This document shows, piece after piece, positions 1 to 5,660 of a stretch of DNA of 10,637 bases. The stretch spans positions 1 through 10,637 of the forward strand of contig JACRGU010000020.1 in assembly GCA_016212245.1 (NCBI GenBank). The letters are read 5' to 3'. Position 1 is the first letter of the stretch; each line of letters opens with the position of its first letter. The notes under the pieces were generated by a model that was not told the origin of the DNA, did not search any database, and worked only from the letters and a program-made list of their open reading frames with translations. This DNA comes from Nitrospirota bacterium (GTDB lineage Bacteria > Nitrospirota > Thermodesulfovibrionia > Thermodesulfovibrionales > SM23-35). A program made the position numbers and the translations under genes.

Positions 1-311
1 TCCTCAAGTTCTCTGTTTTTCCTTACAACCGGAGATAAAGCGGTCCTCCTATCCCATATGACAAAACCAATCAGTATCCCCATGCCACCAAAGAGTATTC
101 CAAAACCCCAAAGCATGAAGGTCTTTAAATCACTTATGTCCTCTTTCAATTCCAATCGTAAAGTATCAATCCTCTGATTAGTTGCTTTGAGACCTTCTTC
201 CAACCTTATAATTCTGTCCCTATCCTCCTGAGTAAAGGAGACCTCTTTTGCATAAGCAGCTGACATAAAGAGTACTAATAAGCTTGCTGTAACGAGAAAT
301 AATTTTTGCAT
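1..311 (-). CDS. Secreted/anchored coiled-coil protein, partial
   Basis: This reading frame starts at 311 and runs off the left edge, so only the first 103 residues are visible. A clear signal peptide (MQKLFLVTASLLVLFMSAAYA, about residues 1-21) is followed by a charged, probably coiled-coil stretch (EDRDRIIRLEEGLKATNQRI, then more Lys/Glu/Asp) and a hydrophobic glycine-rich helix at about residues 65-83 that ends in WDRR. The layout is exported N-terminus, periplasmic coiled coil, one membrane anchor and a cytoplasmic basic tail. A GAGGAGG Shine-Dalgarno sits a few bases upstream of the ATG, which fixes the start. I do not recognise a named family; small proteins with this architecture are normally left as hypothetical. 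It is on the same strand as the prepilin operon but separated from it by 211 bp and has its own promoter-like sequence, so a role in the pilus is not shown. Confidence 0.8.
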   Translation of the reverse strand, partial: MQKLFLVTASLLVLFMSAAYAKEVSFTQEDRDRIIRLEEGLKATNQRIDTLRLELKEDISDLKTFMLWGFGILFGGMGILIGFVIWDRRTALSPVVRKNRELE

Positions 312-348
312 AAATAGCCTCCTCTTTACTATAGTTATGTTATTTATA

Positions 349-377
349 AGGATAACCGAATAAAAAGGTGGTGTCAA
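349..377 (-). promoter_or_regulatory. Candidate sigma70 promoter for the coiled-coil protein
   Basis: On the minus strand a perfect TTGACA (372-377) is followed after 17 bases by TATCCT (349-354), a 4/6 match to the -10 consensus. It lies 37 bases upstream of the ATG at 311. The spacing is ideal and the -35 is perfect, but the -10 is weak and this is sequence inspection only. Confidence 0.45.
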
Positions 378-405
378 ACAGAAATGGAGGTGAATGTTTC
401 CTGAT

Positions 406-453
406 ACCCAAATCCAGACATAAAGGTTTTAATAAGTAGGGCTGGATTCGGGT
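406..453 (-). other. Hairpin downstream of the large prepilin gene
   Basis: The arms at 406-417 and 442-453 pair over 12 positions around a 24-base loop. The single DNA mismatch (410 with 449) becomes a G-U wobble only in minus-strand RNA, the direction in which the prepilin operon is transcribed. The structure begins about 70 bases past the prepilin stop. No U-tract follows, so it is not a classical intrinsic terminator. It may be a 3'-end-protecting or attenuating structure, or chance. Confidence 0.35.
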
Positions 454-522
454 GATAATAGATTAGGGAAGTGATAAAGCCAAAAGTGAGGTTGAAGAAA
501 AATGAAGGTTACATAAAAAGCA

Positions 523-1851
523 CTAATCGTCTGCAATTGTACATGAAGTATCAGTTATACTGCTAAGTCTTACCTGACCGTCTGTATCGGTATCAAATGC
601 CATAAGAGTAGCATTATTATGAGAACATGATACAATGTTACTGCTACAGTTTCCTGGAGTTTTAAAAAAGGTTATCATCTGAGTAAATCCTACAGAAACA
701 GTGGCATTATTAATCATAGTTACACAGGAGCCTCCGTCTATCCTGTAATAGCGAGTTGTCCCTGTGGCATTACGCACTATAACCGGTGGTGGAGTTGGAT
801 TTATAGTCAAGACAAATGTCTTTTGAGTTATATTATCATTAATGCCAGATGAATCATTATTATCTCTCACAAAAAAAGTAAGTGTGTAGTTACTTGAAGA
901 ACTCAATGGAGTTTCATTTGGCGTTCCATAAATAATAATATTATCTGATTGAACCCATGAACCCTCTGCTAAAGCGGAACAGTCTGTGTTAAATATAATA
1001 TTTGCTGTGTCTGGAGCATTCCTGAAACTTAACCCTGGTGGAGCAGATGCTGGATTTCGTTGAATGCACCACTTGTATTCTACTTCTGTTCCGGGATCAG
1101 CACTGTCAGGAAATGGCACTCCACCATCAGCAATTATACGCACAGGGTTAGCAGCAGTAGCATATACAGTTGATTTAGTGCCAAACGGTAGTTCATTATT
1201 CAGAATCCTGAGCTGTGCGCCTACACAGCCTGCCTTAATTCTGAGTTCATCAATTGTAATCCATTTGACTATGTCATCATAAGGTTCTGGTCTATTTATA
1301 TCTCCAGCATAATTATCTATATTAGGGACATCCACCTCATAGACATTTATAGTTGTTGCTGATGTGACCCCCTGGTTTCCTGCTGTCTGGTTATTGTAGT
1401 TTTCGCTGCCGCTTAGGACTATAAAGGCTACATCGTATATGTTAGTTGGTGTAGAACAGGCGGCATCAGGGCATATCCTCACAGTTAAATTAGTTGTCTT
1501 TCTGCCACAAATACCGCCGATTGTTACATCTGTTAAATTGTTGTCATAGATGTAATATAATGGTTTTGTCCACGCATCATTGGGATTTCTAATTACTTCA
1601 ACAAATTCGTCAATACTGCCATCGGCAACGCCGTCGCCCCATATTGGTAATTTATTATTTGCGGCCCCATAGCTTATCACTGACTCTACTGCTGCATTGA
1701 TTATTTCTTTTGTCTCATTATACTTAGCCCTTTTAGTTAAAGTCCCTACCATCCCTGCGCCGATACTCAAGAGGATGCCTATAATCACAAGGACTATCGC
1801 AATTTCGATGAGGGTGAAGCCTTTCTGTTTTTCTATGTCTGTATATCCCAT
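523..1851 (-). CDS. Large cysteine-rich type IV prepilin with Ig-like region
   Basis: A 442-residue protein with a class III prepilin leader: MGYTDIEKQKG, then the cleavage site G11/F12, Glu at mature position 5 (FTLIE) and a hydrophobic N-terminal helix to about residue 36. The body is much larger than a major pilin (usually 130-200 residues). Residues about 190-350 look like an immunoglobulin/cadherin-like fold of the He_PIG kind: LPFG and DGGVPFPD motifs, then PPGLSF and a YTLTFFVRDN strand with TFVLTINPTPPP at its end. A proline linker leads to a distinct domain at about 358-442. There are ten cysteines (115, 127, 132, 209, 262, 291, 376, 402, 409, 437), suggesting several disulfides. It is probably a minor or tip pilin or pilus-borne adhesin, comparable in position to the MshO/P/Q-like minor pilins. 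It is the last gene of the prepilin operon, 13 bases after the small membrane protein. The prepilin call is secure; the adhesin role is inference. Confidence 0.88.
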   Translation of the reverse strand: MGYTDIEKQKGFTLIEIAIVLVIIGILLSIGAGMVGTLTKRAKYNETKEIINAAVESVISYGAANNKLPIWGDGVADGSIDEFVEVIRNPNDAWTKPLYYIYDNNLTDVTIGGICGRKTTNLTVRICPDAACSTPTNIYDVAFIVLSGSENYNNQTAGNQGVTSATTINVYEVDVPNIDNYAGDINRPEPYDDIVKWITIDELRIKAGCVGAQLRILNNELPFGTKSTVYATAANPVRIIADGGVPFPDSADPGTEVEYKWCIQRNPASAPPGLSFRNAPDTANIIFNTDCSALAEGSWVQSDNIIIYGTPNETPLSSSSNYTLTFFVRDNNDSSGINDNITQKTFVLTINPTPPPVIVRNATGTTRYYRIDGGSCVTMINNATVSVGFTQMITFFKTPGNCSSNIVSCSHNNATLMAFDTDTDGQVRLSSITDTSCTIADD

Positions 1852-1864
1852 AAAGATTATAACC

Positions 1865-2029
1865 TTATTTAGAGCGTCTAAAGATGTAGACCATCATCAT
1901 TACGCCTCCAATCAAGGTTAAGATGATACCAGACTGTGTCCTTCTAACTACCTCCTCAAAGGCAGTATCAGGAGGGACGCTTAATGAGTAATATCCGAGG
2001 AGGATTAATAAAATAGATAGGTATAGCAC
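1865..2029 (-). CDS. Small two-helix membrane protein between the prepilins
   Basis: This 54-residue frame starts with GTG at 2029, preceded by AAAGG with an 8-base spacer, and ends with TAA at 1865. Residues 1-16 are a hydrophobic helix (LYLSILLILLGYY), 17-34 a polar loop (SVPPDTAFEEVVRRTQ), 35-50 a second hydrophobic glycine/methionine-rich helix, and the end is RRSK. The positive C-terminus predicts both termini in the cytoplasm with the loop outside. It fills the gap between two prepilin genes in the same direction, 13 bases before the next ATG, so it is probably cotranscribed. The frame stays open upstream of the GTG to a TGA at 2063-2065, and the true start may lie further upstream if the G4 run at 2051-2054 is a sequencing or real frameshift. 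I do not recognise the family; MshF-like or pilus-accessory roles are possible from position only. Confidence 0.6.
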   Translation of the reverse strand: MLYLSILLILLGYYSLSVPPDTAFEEVVRRTQSGIILTLIGGVMMMVYIFRRSK

Positions 2030-2069
2030 TATAACTACCTTTAACAGATAGGGGTCTGCTATTCATTGT

Positions 2070-2663
2070 TTAAAGTCTGAAATAAAGGTCGAAATTTCCA
2101 CTTGTTGCTGTGTCGTAGTTGCCACTCCCTCTTATGCTACCTGTATTATAGGCTCCATCATCATATTGTAAGTCAATTGATTGACACACATCATATGGAA
2201 CTTCATCAAAACCAATCCAGTTGGCTGCCAATGTTTGAACAGTAGCATATCCAACACCTATTGCTAAACCATAAGCATGTGTAGGATTTACAGCAGATGT
2301 CGTAGCCCCTGTGATAAGATTTGCATTTCTTAAGTGTCTCCATGCCTGGCAGGTCTCGGTAGTAGCACCCTCAGTACAGGCAAACTCAACACTGGTGCCA
2401 ATTTGCCCATTATTATTCCCGTTAGTAGTCCCTACCCAACGCGTAGCAGCGGTATTGTCATCGCCTGGAAATTTTCCGTATTTGTCATAATATGAGTATA
2501 TAGCAGCGATTATTTCTCTCTGTTGGTTATAGAGCCTCTTTAATTTTGCACCCTCAATCATCTGTTGCCCTCTAAGAACAGCACCTATGATTATCCCGAT
2601 AATTACCAGCACTATTGCCAGTTCCACAAGAGTGAAACCCTTATCTCCTGATCTTTGTTGCAT
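2070..2663 (-). CDS. Type IV prepilin (pilin-like, DDG C-terminal motif)
   Basis: A 197-residue prepilin. The leader MQQRSGDKG is cut before F10; Glu14 is the conserved mature Glu5 (FTLVELAIVLVIIGIIIG), and the N-terminal helix runs to about residue 60. Next come a YGKFPGDDN turn, an Asn/Gly-rich loop, and a C-terminal YDDGAYNTGSIRG segment, a motif combination I recognise from a family of type IV pilin-like proteins in which the DDG and G-x-I-R elements are conserved. Cysteines are at 96, 105 and 160. The size suits a major or abundant minor pilin of the MshA type. A strong Shine-Dalgarno (AAGGGGGA, 6-base spacer) precedes the ATG, the best ribosome site in this operon, which fits high expression. 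It is the first gene of the leftward prepilin operon and has a promoter in the divergent region. Assignment as the major subunit is inference. Confidence 0.9.
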   Translation of the reverse strand: MQQRSGDKGFTLVELAIVLVIIGIIIGAVLRGQQMIEGAKLKRLYNQQREIIAAIYSYYDKYGKFPGDDNTAATRWVGTTNGNNNGQIGTSVEFACTEGATTETCQAWRHLRNANLITGATTSAVNPTHAYGLAIGVGYATVQTLAANWIGFDEVPYDVCQSIDLQYDDGAYNTGSIRGSGNYDTATSGNFDLYFRL

Positions 2664-2669
2664 GTTTCG

Positions 2670-2677
2670 TCCCCCTT
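2670..2677 (-). promoter_or_regulatory. Strong Shine-Dalgarno of the first prepilin
   Basis: The minus strand reads AAGGGGGA, placed six bases before the ATG at 2663. It confirms that start and predicts efficient translation. Confidence 0.7.
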
Positions 2678-2711
2678 AAAGCTTAAAAAATCTAAAGCCT
2701 TAGTTAAAAAT

Positions 2712-2738
2712 ATTATATCTAATATCTTGAAATGTCAA
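2712..2738 (-). promoter_or_regulatory. Promoter of the leftward prepilin operon
   Basis: On the minus strand a perfect TTGACA (2733-2738) and a perfect TATAAT (2712-2717) are separated by 15 bases, two shorter than ideal. They lie 49 bases upstream of the prepilin ATG. Both hexamers are consensus, so the call is reasonable, but the short spacer suggests weak or activator-dependent activity. Confidence 0.5.
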
Positions 2739-2739
2739 G
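2726..2739. promoter_or_regulatory. Palindrome shared by the two divergent -35 boxes
   Basis: CTTGA at 2726-2730 and TCAAG at 2735-2739 form a perfect 5-bp inverted repeat around AATG. The right-facing -35 (TTGAAA, 2727-2732) and the left-facing -35 (TTGACA, 2733-2738) lie side by side inside it. It could be an operator, or simply a by-product of two opposed -35 boxes. Confidence 0.4.
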
Positions 2740-2755
2740 TTTTTTTTATTATACT
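2727..2755 (+). promoter_or_regulatory. Promoter of the rightward transglycosylase operon
   Basis: TTGAAA (2727-2732) and TATACT (2750-2755) are separated by exactly 17 bases, and the spacer contains a run of T. Transcription should begin near 2761-2763, only a few bases before the ATG at 2767, so the message would be leaderless or nearly so. Confidence 0.55.
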
Positions 2756-2766
2756 TAATCTGAGGT

Positions 2767-3324
2767 ATGAAGATAGTATTTTATTTAGTGTTTATCACCT
2801 TTATATTGTTTGCCATCCCATTGATTTCGAATGCATTCTGCTATGAAGATGCAGGAGATACTTATGGTATCAACCCCTCTCTCCTGCAGGCTATTGTTAA
2901 GACCGAATCTAATTTTAATCCTCAGGCAATAAACAGGAATTTAGACGGTTCGGTAGATATTGGACTTATGCAGATTAACTCTTACTGGTTTCAGAGGTAT
3001 AGGTTAGATGCTAATATGCTTCTTAATGACCCGTGTTATAACATCATGGCAGGGGCAAGAATCCTCAAAACCTGCATAGATAAATATGGATATACATGGG
3101 AGGCTGTTGGCTGTTATAATGCTGTGACAAGATATAAAAGGGTGGATTATTCATGGAAGATATATAACAGGCTTAAGGCTAAAGGCTTAAGGCTGAGGGG
3201 CAAGGAACAGAGATTAGAATCAAACTCAGAACTCAAAACTCAAAATTCAAAACTACTGACGCCGAAATCCAATTTTTTCTTCAGGGTAAGAGACAGAACA
3301 CAGACTGAAGGGGAGTCACCGTGA
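2767..3324 (+). CDS. Secreted lytic transglycosylase (SLT/VirB1-IpgF type)
   Basis: A 185-residue exported peptidoglycan hydrolase that cleaves the MurNAc-GlcNAc bond with anhydro-muropeptide formation. Residues 1-23 form a signal peptide (hydrophobic core VFYLVFITFILFAIPLI, cleavage after SNA), which supports this start. The SLT domain covers about 25-135: catalytic Glu47 in IVKTESNF, GLMQIN at 66-71, NIMAGARIL at 93-100 and the CYNA motif at 116-119. Four cysteines (25, 90, 103, 116) could form two disulfides. Residues about 138-185 are not part of the fold and are encoded by tandem repeats. The gene overlaps the TPR gene by GTGA, so the extended frame is translated in register with its neighbour. 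It probably opens the cell wall locally for the pilus machine. The Shine-Dalgarno (GAGG) is only one base from the ATG. The family call is firm; the link to pilus assembly rests on context. Confidence 0.88.
   Translation: MKIVFYLVFITFILFAIPLISNAFCYEDAGDTYGINPSLLQAIVKTESNFNPQAINRNLDGSVDIGLMQINSYWFQRYRLDANMLLNDPCYNIMAGARILKTCIDKYGYTWEAVGCYNAVTRYKRVDYSWKIYNRLKAKGLRLRGKEQRLESNSELKTQNSKLLTPKSNFFFRVRDRTQTEGESP
3169..3196 (+). repeat. 14-bp tandem duplication in the transglycosylase tail
   Basis: Two direct copies of AGGCTTAAGGCTRA abut: 3169-3182 and 3183-3196, differing at one base. Each copy itself contains two AGGCT units. They encode the basic KAKGLRLRG stretch just after the SLT fold. Confidence 0.75.
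3224..3258 (+). repeat. Degenerate heptamer tandem repeat in the transglycosylase tail
   Basis: Five consecutive 7-base units can be read: ACTCAGA, ACTCAAA, ACTCAAA, ATTCAAA, ACTACTG. They encode NSELKTQNSKLLT. Since seven is not a multiple of three, unit gain or loss would shift the frame and break the GTGA coupling with the next gene. Confidence 0.7.
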
Positions 3325-4340
3325 GCCTACTTGCAGATCTGCTTTTAAAGGTAAAACACCACCAGCAGCCGAGAAAAGACATCCCTCCAGGTCTTAAAAA
3401 CATAATATTAGATTCGAATAAAAAAGAGGCCCTAAAAAGGCGGATAATTCTTCTTTCTATCCTCTTTGCCTTAACCATTATTTCGGGGCTTATGGCCATC
3501 TATCTGATGCAGTCTTATTTCGCAGGCCCTCCCCCCTCTCAGACAGGCCAGGTTGCCCAAGTTACTAAAGAAGTCGGTGGTCGGCAGTTAATAGTTGACA
3601 GTCAAAAGAAAAGACTGAAGACAGTTAAGACCCGTGAGTCAAAAGGGAAGGAAAAGGTAGGAGAGGATATTTCAGAAGAACAAAGGATTAAGGAAGAAGC
3701 TCAGCCGGTTCAGGAGGAGAAAACGCAACAGGCTGAAGTAAGTGCTGCTGGAGTTGAGAAACCAAAGGTGGACACTTCAGAGAAAGATGCATATCTTTAT
3801 ATGGCAAGAAACTATGAACTGAAGAAAGATTATTCCAATGCACTCTCGAGTTATAAGAAGGCCCTGAACATCGAGCCGAAGAATTACAGGATAATGAATA
3901 ATATCGCTTACATATTCCTCCAGTTAAACTCATTTGAAGAAGCGATGGATTACTTACAGATGGCGATAAATGTCGAGAATGATTATGTCCCTGCCCTGAT
4001 CAACATGGGGATAGTCCATGCAAGGCTCGGAAGACCATCTGACGCTGAAGGCTATCTATCGAGGGCAGTAATCCTCGAGCCATACAATAAGCATGCCCTT
4101 TTCAATATCGCCTTCTTCTATGAGGGACAGGGGAATTACGACAGGGCTCAGGATTACTATTTAAGGCTTCAGCGGACAGTAGACATCAATGGCTATCTCG
4201 GTCTTGCACGAATTAAAGAGAAGCTCGGCAGAACCGATGATGCCATTAAGATTTATAGAGATGCATCAAGGATAGAAGATCTTGACCCTGAGACAAGAAA
4301 ACTGATAAATGAAAGGATAAGGATACTTGAAGTGAAGTAG
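3321..4340 (+). CDS. Membrane-anchored TPR protein, MshN-like
   Basis: A 339-residue bitopic protein starting with GTG at 3321; the start overlaps the preceding stop (GTGA) and is backed by AGGGGAG five bases upstream. A cytoplasmic N-terminus (1-40) precedes one transmembrane helix at about 41-64 (RRIILLSILFALTIISGLMAI). A Lys/Glu/Gln-rich flexible linker runs to about 152. About five TPR repeats follow from 155 to 320, with the usual spacing of Ala/Tyr and Pro (YSNALSSYKKALNIEPKN, FEEAMDYLQMAINVEN, DAEGYLSRAVILEPYN, YDRAQDYYLRL, TDDAIKIYRDA). The topology puts the TPR array in the periplasm, as in MshN of the Vibrio MSHA operon, where such a protein is thought to help connect or stabilise the secretin or pilus complex. 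The plus-strand orientation is unlike the rest of the machine genes. TPR sequence is widely shared, so the MshN name rests on architecture plus neighbours. Confidence 0.85.
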   Translation: MSLLADLLLKVKHHQQPRKDIPPGLKNIILDSNKKEALKRRIILLSILFALTIISGLMAIYLMQSYFAGPPPSQTGQVAQVTKEVGGRQLIVDSQKKRLKTVKTRESKGKEKVGEDISEEQRIKEEAQPVQEEKTQQAEVSAAGVEKPKVDTSEKDAYLYMARNYELKKDYSNALSSYKKALNIEPKNYRIMNNIAYIFLQLNSFEEAMDYLQMAINVENDYVPALINMGIVHARLGRPSDAEGYLSRAVILEPYNKHALFNIAFFYEGQGNYDRAQDYYLRLQRTVDINGYLGLARIKEKLGRTDDAIKIYRDASRIEDLDPETRKLINERIRILEVK

Positions 4341-4369
4341 ACCCCGTTAGAAAGACTTTCTAACGGGGT
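4341..4369. terminator. Perfect 14-bp inverted repeat between convergent genes
   Basis: Arms 4341-4354 (ACCCCGTTAGAAAG) and 4356-4369 are exact reverse complements around one central base, giving a 13-bp stem with a tight loop in RNA. It starts directly after the TAG of the TPR gene and ends seven bases before the stop of the convergent ExeA-like gene. This position suits a bidirectional terminator. Neither side carries a good U-tract, so release efficiency is uncertain. Confidence 0.7.
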
Positions 4370-4376
4370 AGATATA

Positions 4377-5660
4377 CTACTCTTTTAATATCACTACTGA
4401 GTCAGCTATCCAGCCCACCCTATCTTTGTCCACCATCAATTTATACCACTTCCTGCCAGTAGCATCTATTGATTTATAATCACCAGATCTTGCAAGCCTC
4501 TCTCCTTTATACGCAAGCCTTATCTTATCAGCATCTATACGGGGCTCTGCCCTGATATTAGCAGCACTTGTCTTAACTACAACATATCTTAAGACAGGCG
4601 ATGGAGGAGTAGGCTGTTGTTTAACAGGAGAACCTGTAAGAGGAGCGGTAGAGGAAGGCTCTATGTTCGAGACTGGAGGCTCAGGTGTTTGTGTCTGGGT
4701 CTGTGTCTGATTTCTGCCCTGAACTTGTTTCAGGGCTGACTGCTGATCTCTGTGAATAGGCAGATAATTATAAACAACAACTCCAACGATAGTTAGTAAA
4801 ATGATGGCTGTAAAACCATAGATTATCTTATATAGTCTTTTTCTGTTATCAATCGTGCTATCGCTTAAATGACTCATAGCATAATGGACATGCCTTAAAG
4901 TAACGAGATTGCTTCCTTCGAGATAGGCAGACATTAGTGCCCTTGATGAAAGCAGGTTGATTATCCTCGGTATCCCTTTTGAAAAATTATGTATGGGTTT
5001 CATCGACTTCTCATCCAATCTTAAAAATCCCTTACCTGCCTTTACAAGTCTGTAATTTATATAATCTGGGGTTTCAGTGATTGTTAAGGGACTCAGCCTT
5101 ACCCGTATTGTTATCCGCTGATTTAGCTGCTTCAGGTTATCAGCCCTGAGTCTTTTTTCAAGTTCGGGCTGCCCTATCAGGATTATCTGCAGAAGTTTTT
5201 CCTTCGTGGTTTCGAGATTCGAAAGCAACCTCAGTTCTTCGAGGGTCTCATCGGGGAGGTCCTGGGCCTCATCAACTATTATAAGCACACGTCTTCCACC
5301 CAGAGATTTTTCTATCAGGAAATCCCTGAATGCCTTCAGCATATCATTCTTGGTTTTATCCTTCAGTTTAAGATTCAGGTCTTCAAGGACAGAGATCAGA
5401 AACTCCTCAGGTGAAAGGCGAGGAGTCAGTATGAGTGCTATCTCGGCATTATCCCTCCATCTTCCGAGTAATACATTAAGGAGGGTTGTCTTACCTGTAC
5501 CTGGCTCCCCTGTTATAAGACAGAATCCCTCTTTCTGTTCTATCACATAATTCAGAGAAAGAAGTGCCTCATTATGGCTACCTGAGGGATAGAAATACAG
5601 TGGGTCAGGAGTTAATTTAAAAGGGTCTTCCTTTAATCCGTAGAACTCTAAAAGATCCAT
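4377..5660 (-). CDS. ExeA/MshM-like AAA+ ATPase with C-terminal SH3b domain
   Basis: A 427-residue inner-membrane ATPase. The family signature MDLLEFYGLKEDPFKLTPDP opens the protein; Walker A is GEPGTGKTT (51-59), Walker B is VLIIVDEAQD (125-134), and LRLLSNLET plus IGQPEL (162-167) are the typical ExeA sensor segments. One membrane helix lies at about 279-300. The periplasmic part has a Gln/Thr/Pro linker (about 301-355) and a bacterial SH3 domain at about 359-426 (NIRAEPRIDADKI, KWYKLMV, VGWIADSVV). ExeA of Aeromonas instead carries a PF01471 peptidoglycan-binding domain and helps place the secretin; MshM is its MSHA counterpart. By analogy this protein would couple ATP hydrolysis to cell-wall contact or secretin assembly. 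The ATG overlaps the upstream stop (TAATG), so translation is coupled to the platform gene. A palindromic repeat is inserted in the linker. Confidence 0.88.
   Translation of the reverse strand: MDLLEFYGLKEDPFKLTPDPLYFYPSGSHNEALLSLNYVIEQKEGFCLITGEPGTGKTTLLNVLLGRWRDNAEIALILTPRLSPEEFLISVLEDLNLKLKDKTKNDMLKAFRDFLIEKSLGGRRVLIIVDEAQDLPDETLEELRLLSNLETTKEKLLQIILIGQPELEKRLRADNLKQLNQRITIRVRLSPLTITETPDYINYRLVKAGKGFLRLDEKSMKPIHNFSKGIPRIINLLSSRALMSAYLEGSNLVTLRHVHYAMSHLSDSTIDNRKRLYKIIYGFTAIILLTIVGVVVYNYLPIHRDQQSALKQVQGRNQTQTQTQTPEPPVSNIEPSSTAPLTGSPVKQQPTPPSPVLRYVVVKTSAANIRAEPRIDADKIRLAYKGERLARSGDYKSIDATGRKWYKLMVDKDRVGWIADSVVILKE
4684..4707 (-). repeat. Hexamer repeat encoding a Gln-Thr tract
   Basis: Four degenerate six-base units are visible, two of them identical (TGTGTC on the plus strand). 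On the coding strand they give the QTQTQTQT run at about residues 318-325 of the ExeA-like protein, next to the palindromic element. The period of six keeps the frame if units are gained or lost. Confidence 0.6.
4716..4740 (-). repeat. Palindromic interspersed repeat, copy A (in-frame in ATPase linker)
   Basis: GCCCTGAA (4716-4723) and TTCAGGGC (4729-4736) form a perfect 8-bp inverted repeat around five bases, followed by TGAC. It matches copy B at 10002-10026 at 23 of 25 positions. On the coding strand it encodes SALKQVQG (308-315), in the same frame as copy B. Confidence 0.75.

Noticed and set aside
2726..2750. CTTGA/TCAAG stem followed by a run of eight T, looking like a plus-strand intrinsic terminator
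   Set aside because: The stem is only 5 bp and AT-rich, and no plus-strand gene lies upstream to terminate. The bases are better explained by the two divergent -35 boxes and the promoter spacer.
2655..2846. Plus-strand frame of 63 codons across the divergent promoter region
   Set aside because: It runs through the promoter elements and out of frame into the transglycosylase start, with no family resemblance.
3224..3258. Heptamer array considered as a CRISPR-like or iteron array
   Set aside because: The units are 7 bases with no spacers and lie within a coding frame; there is no replication or Cas gene nearby.
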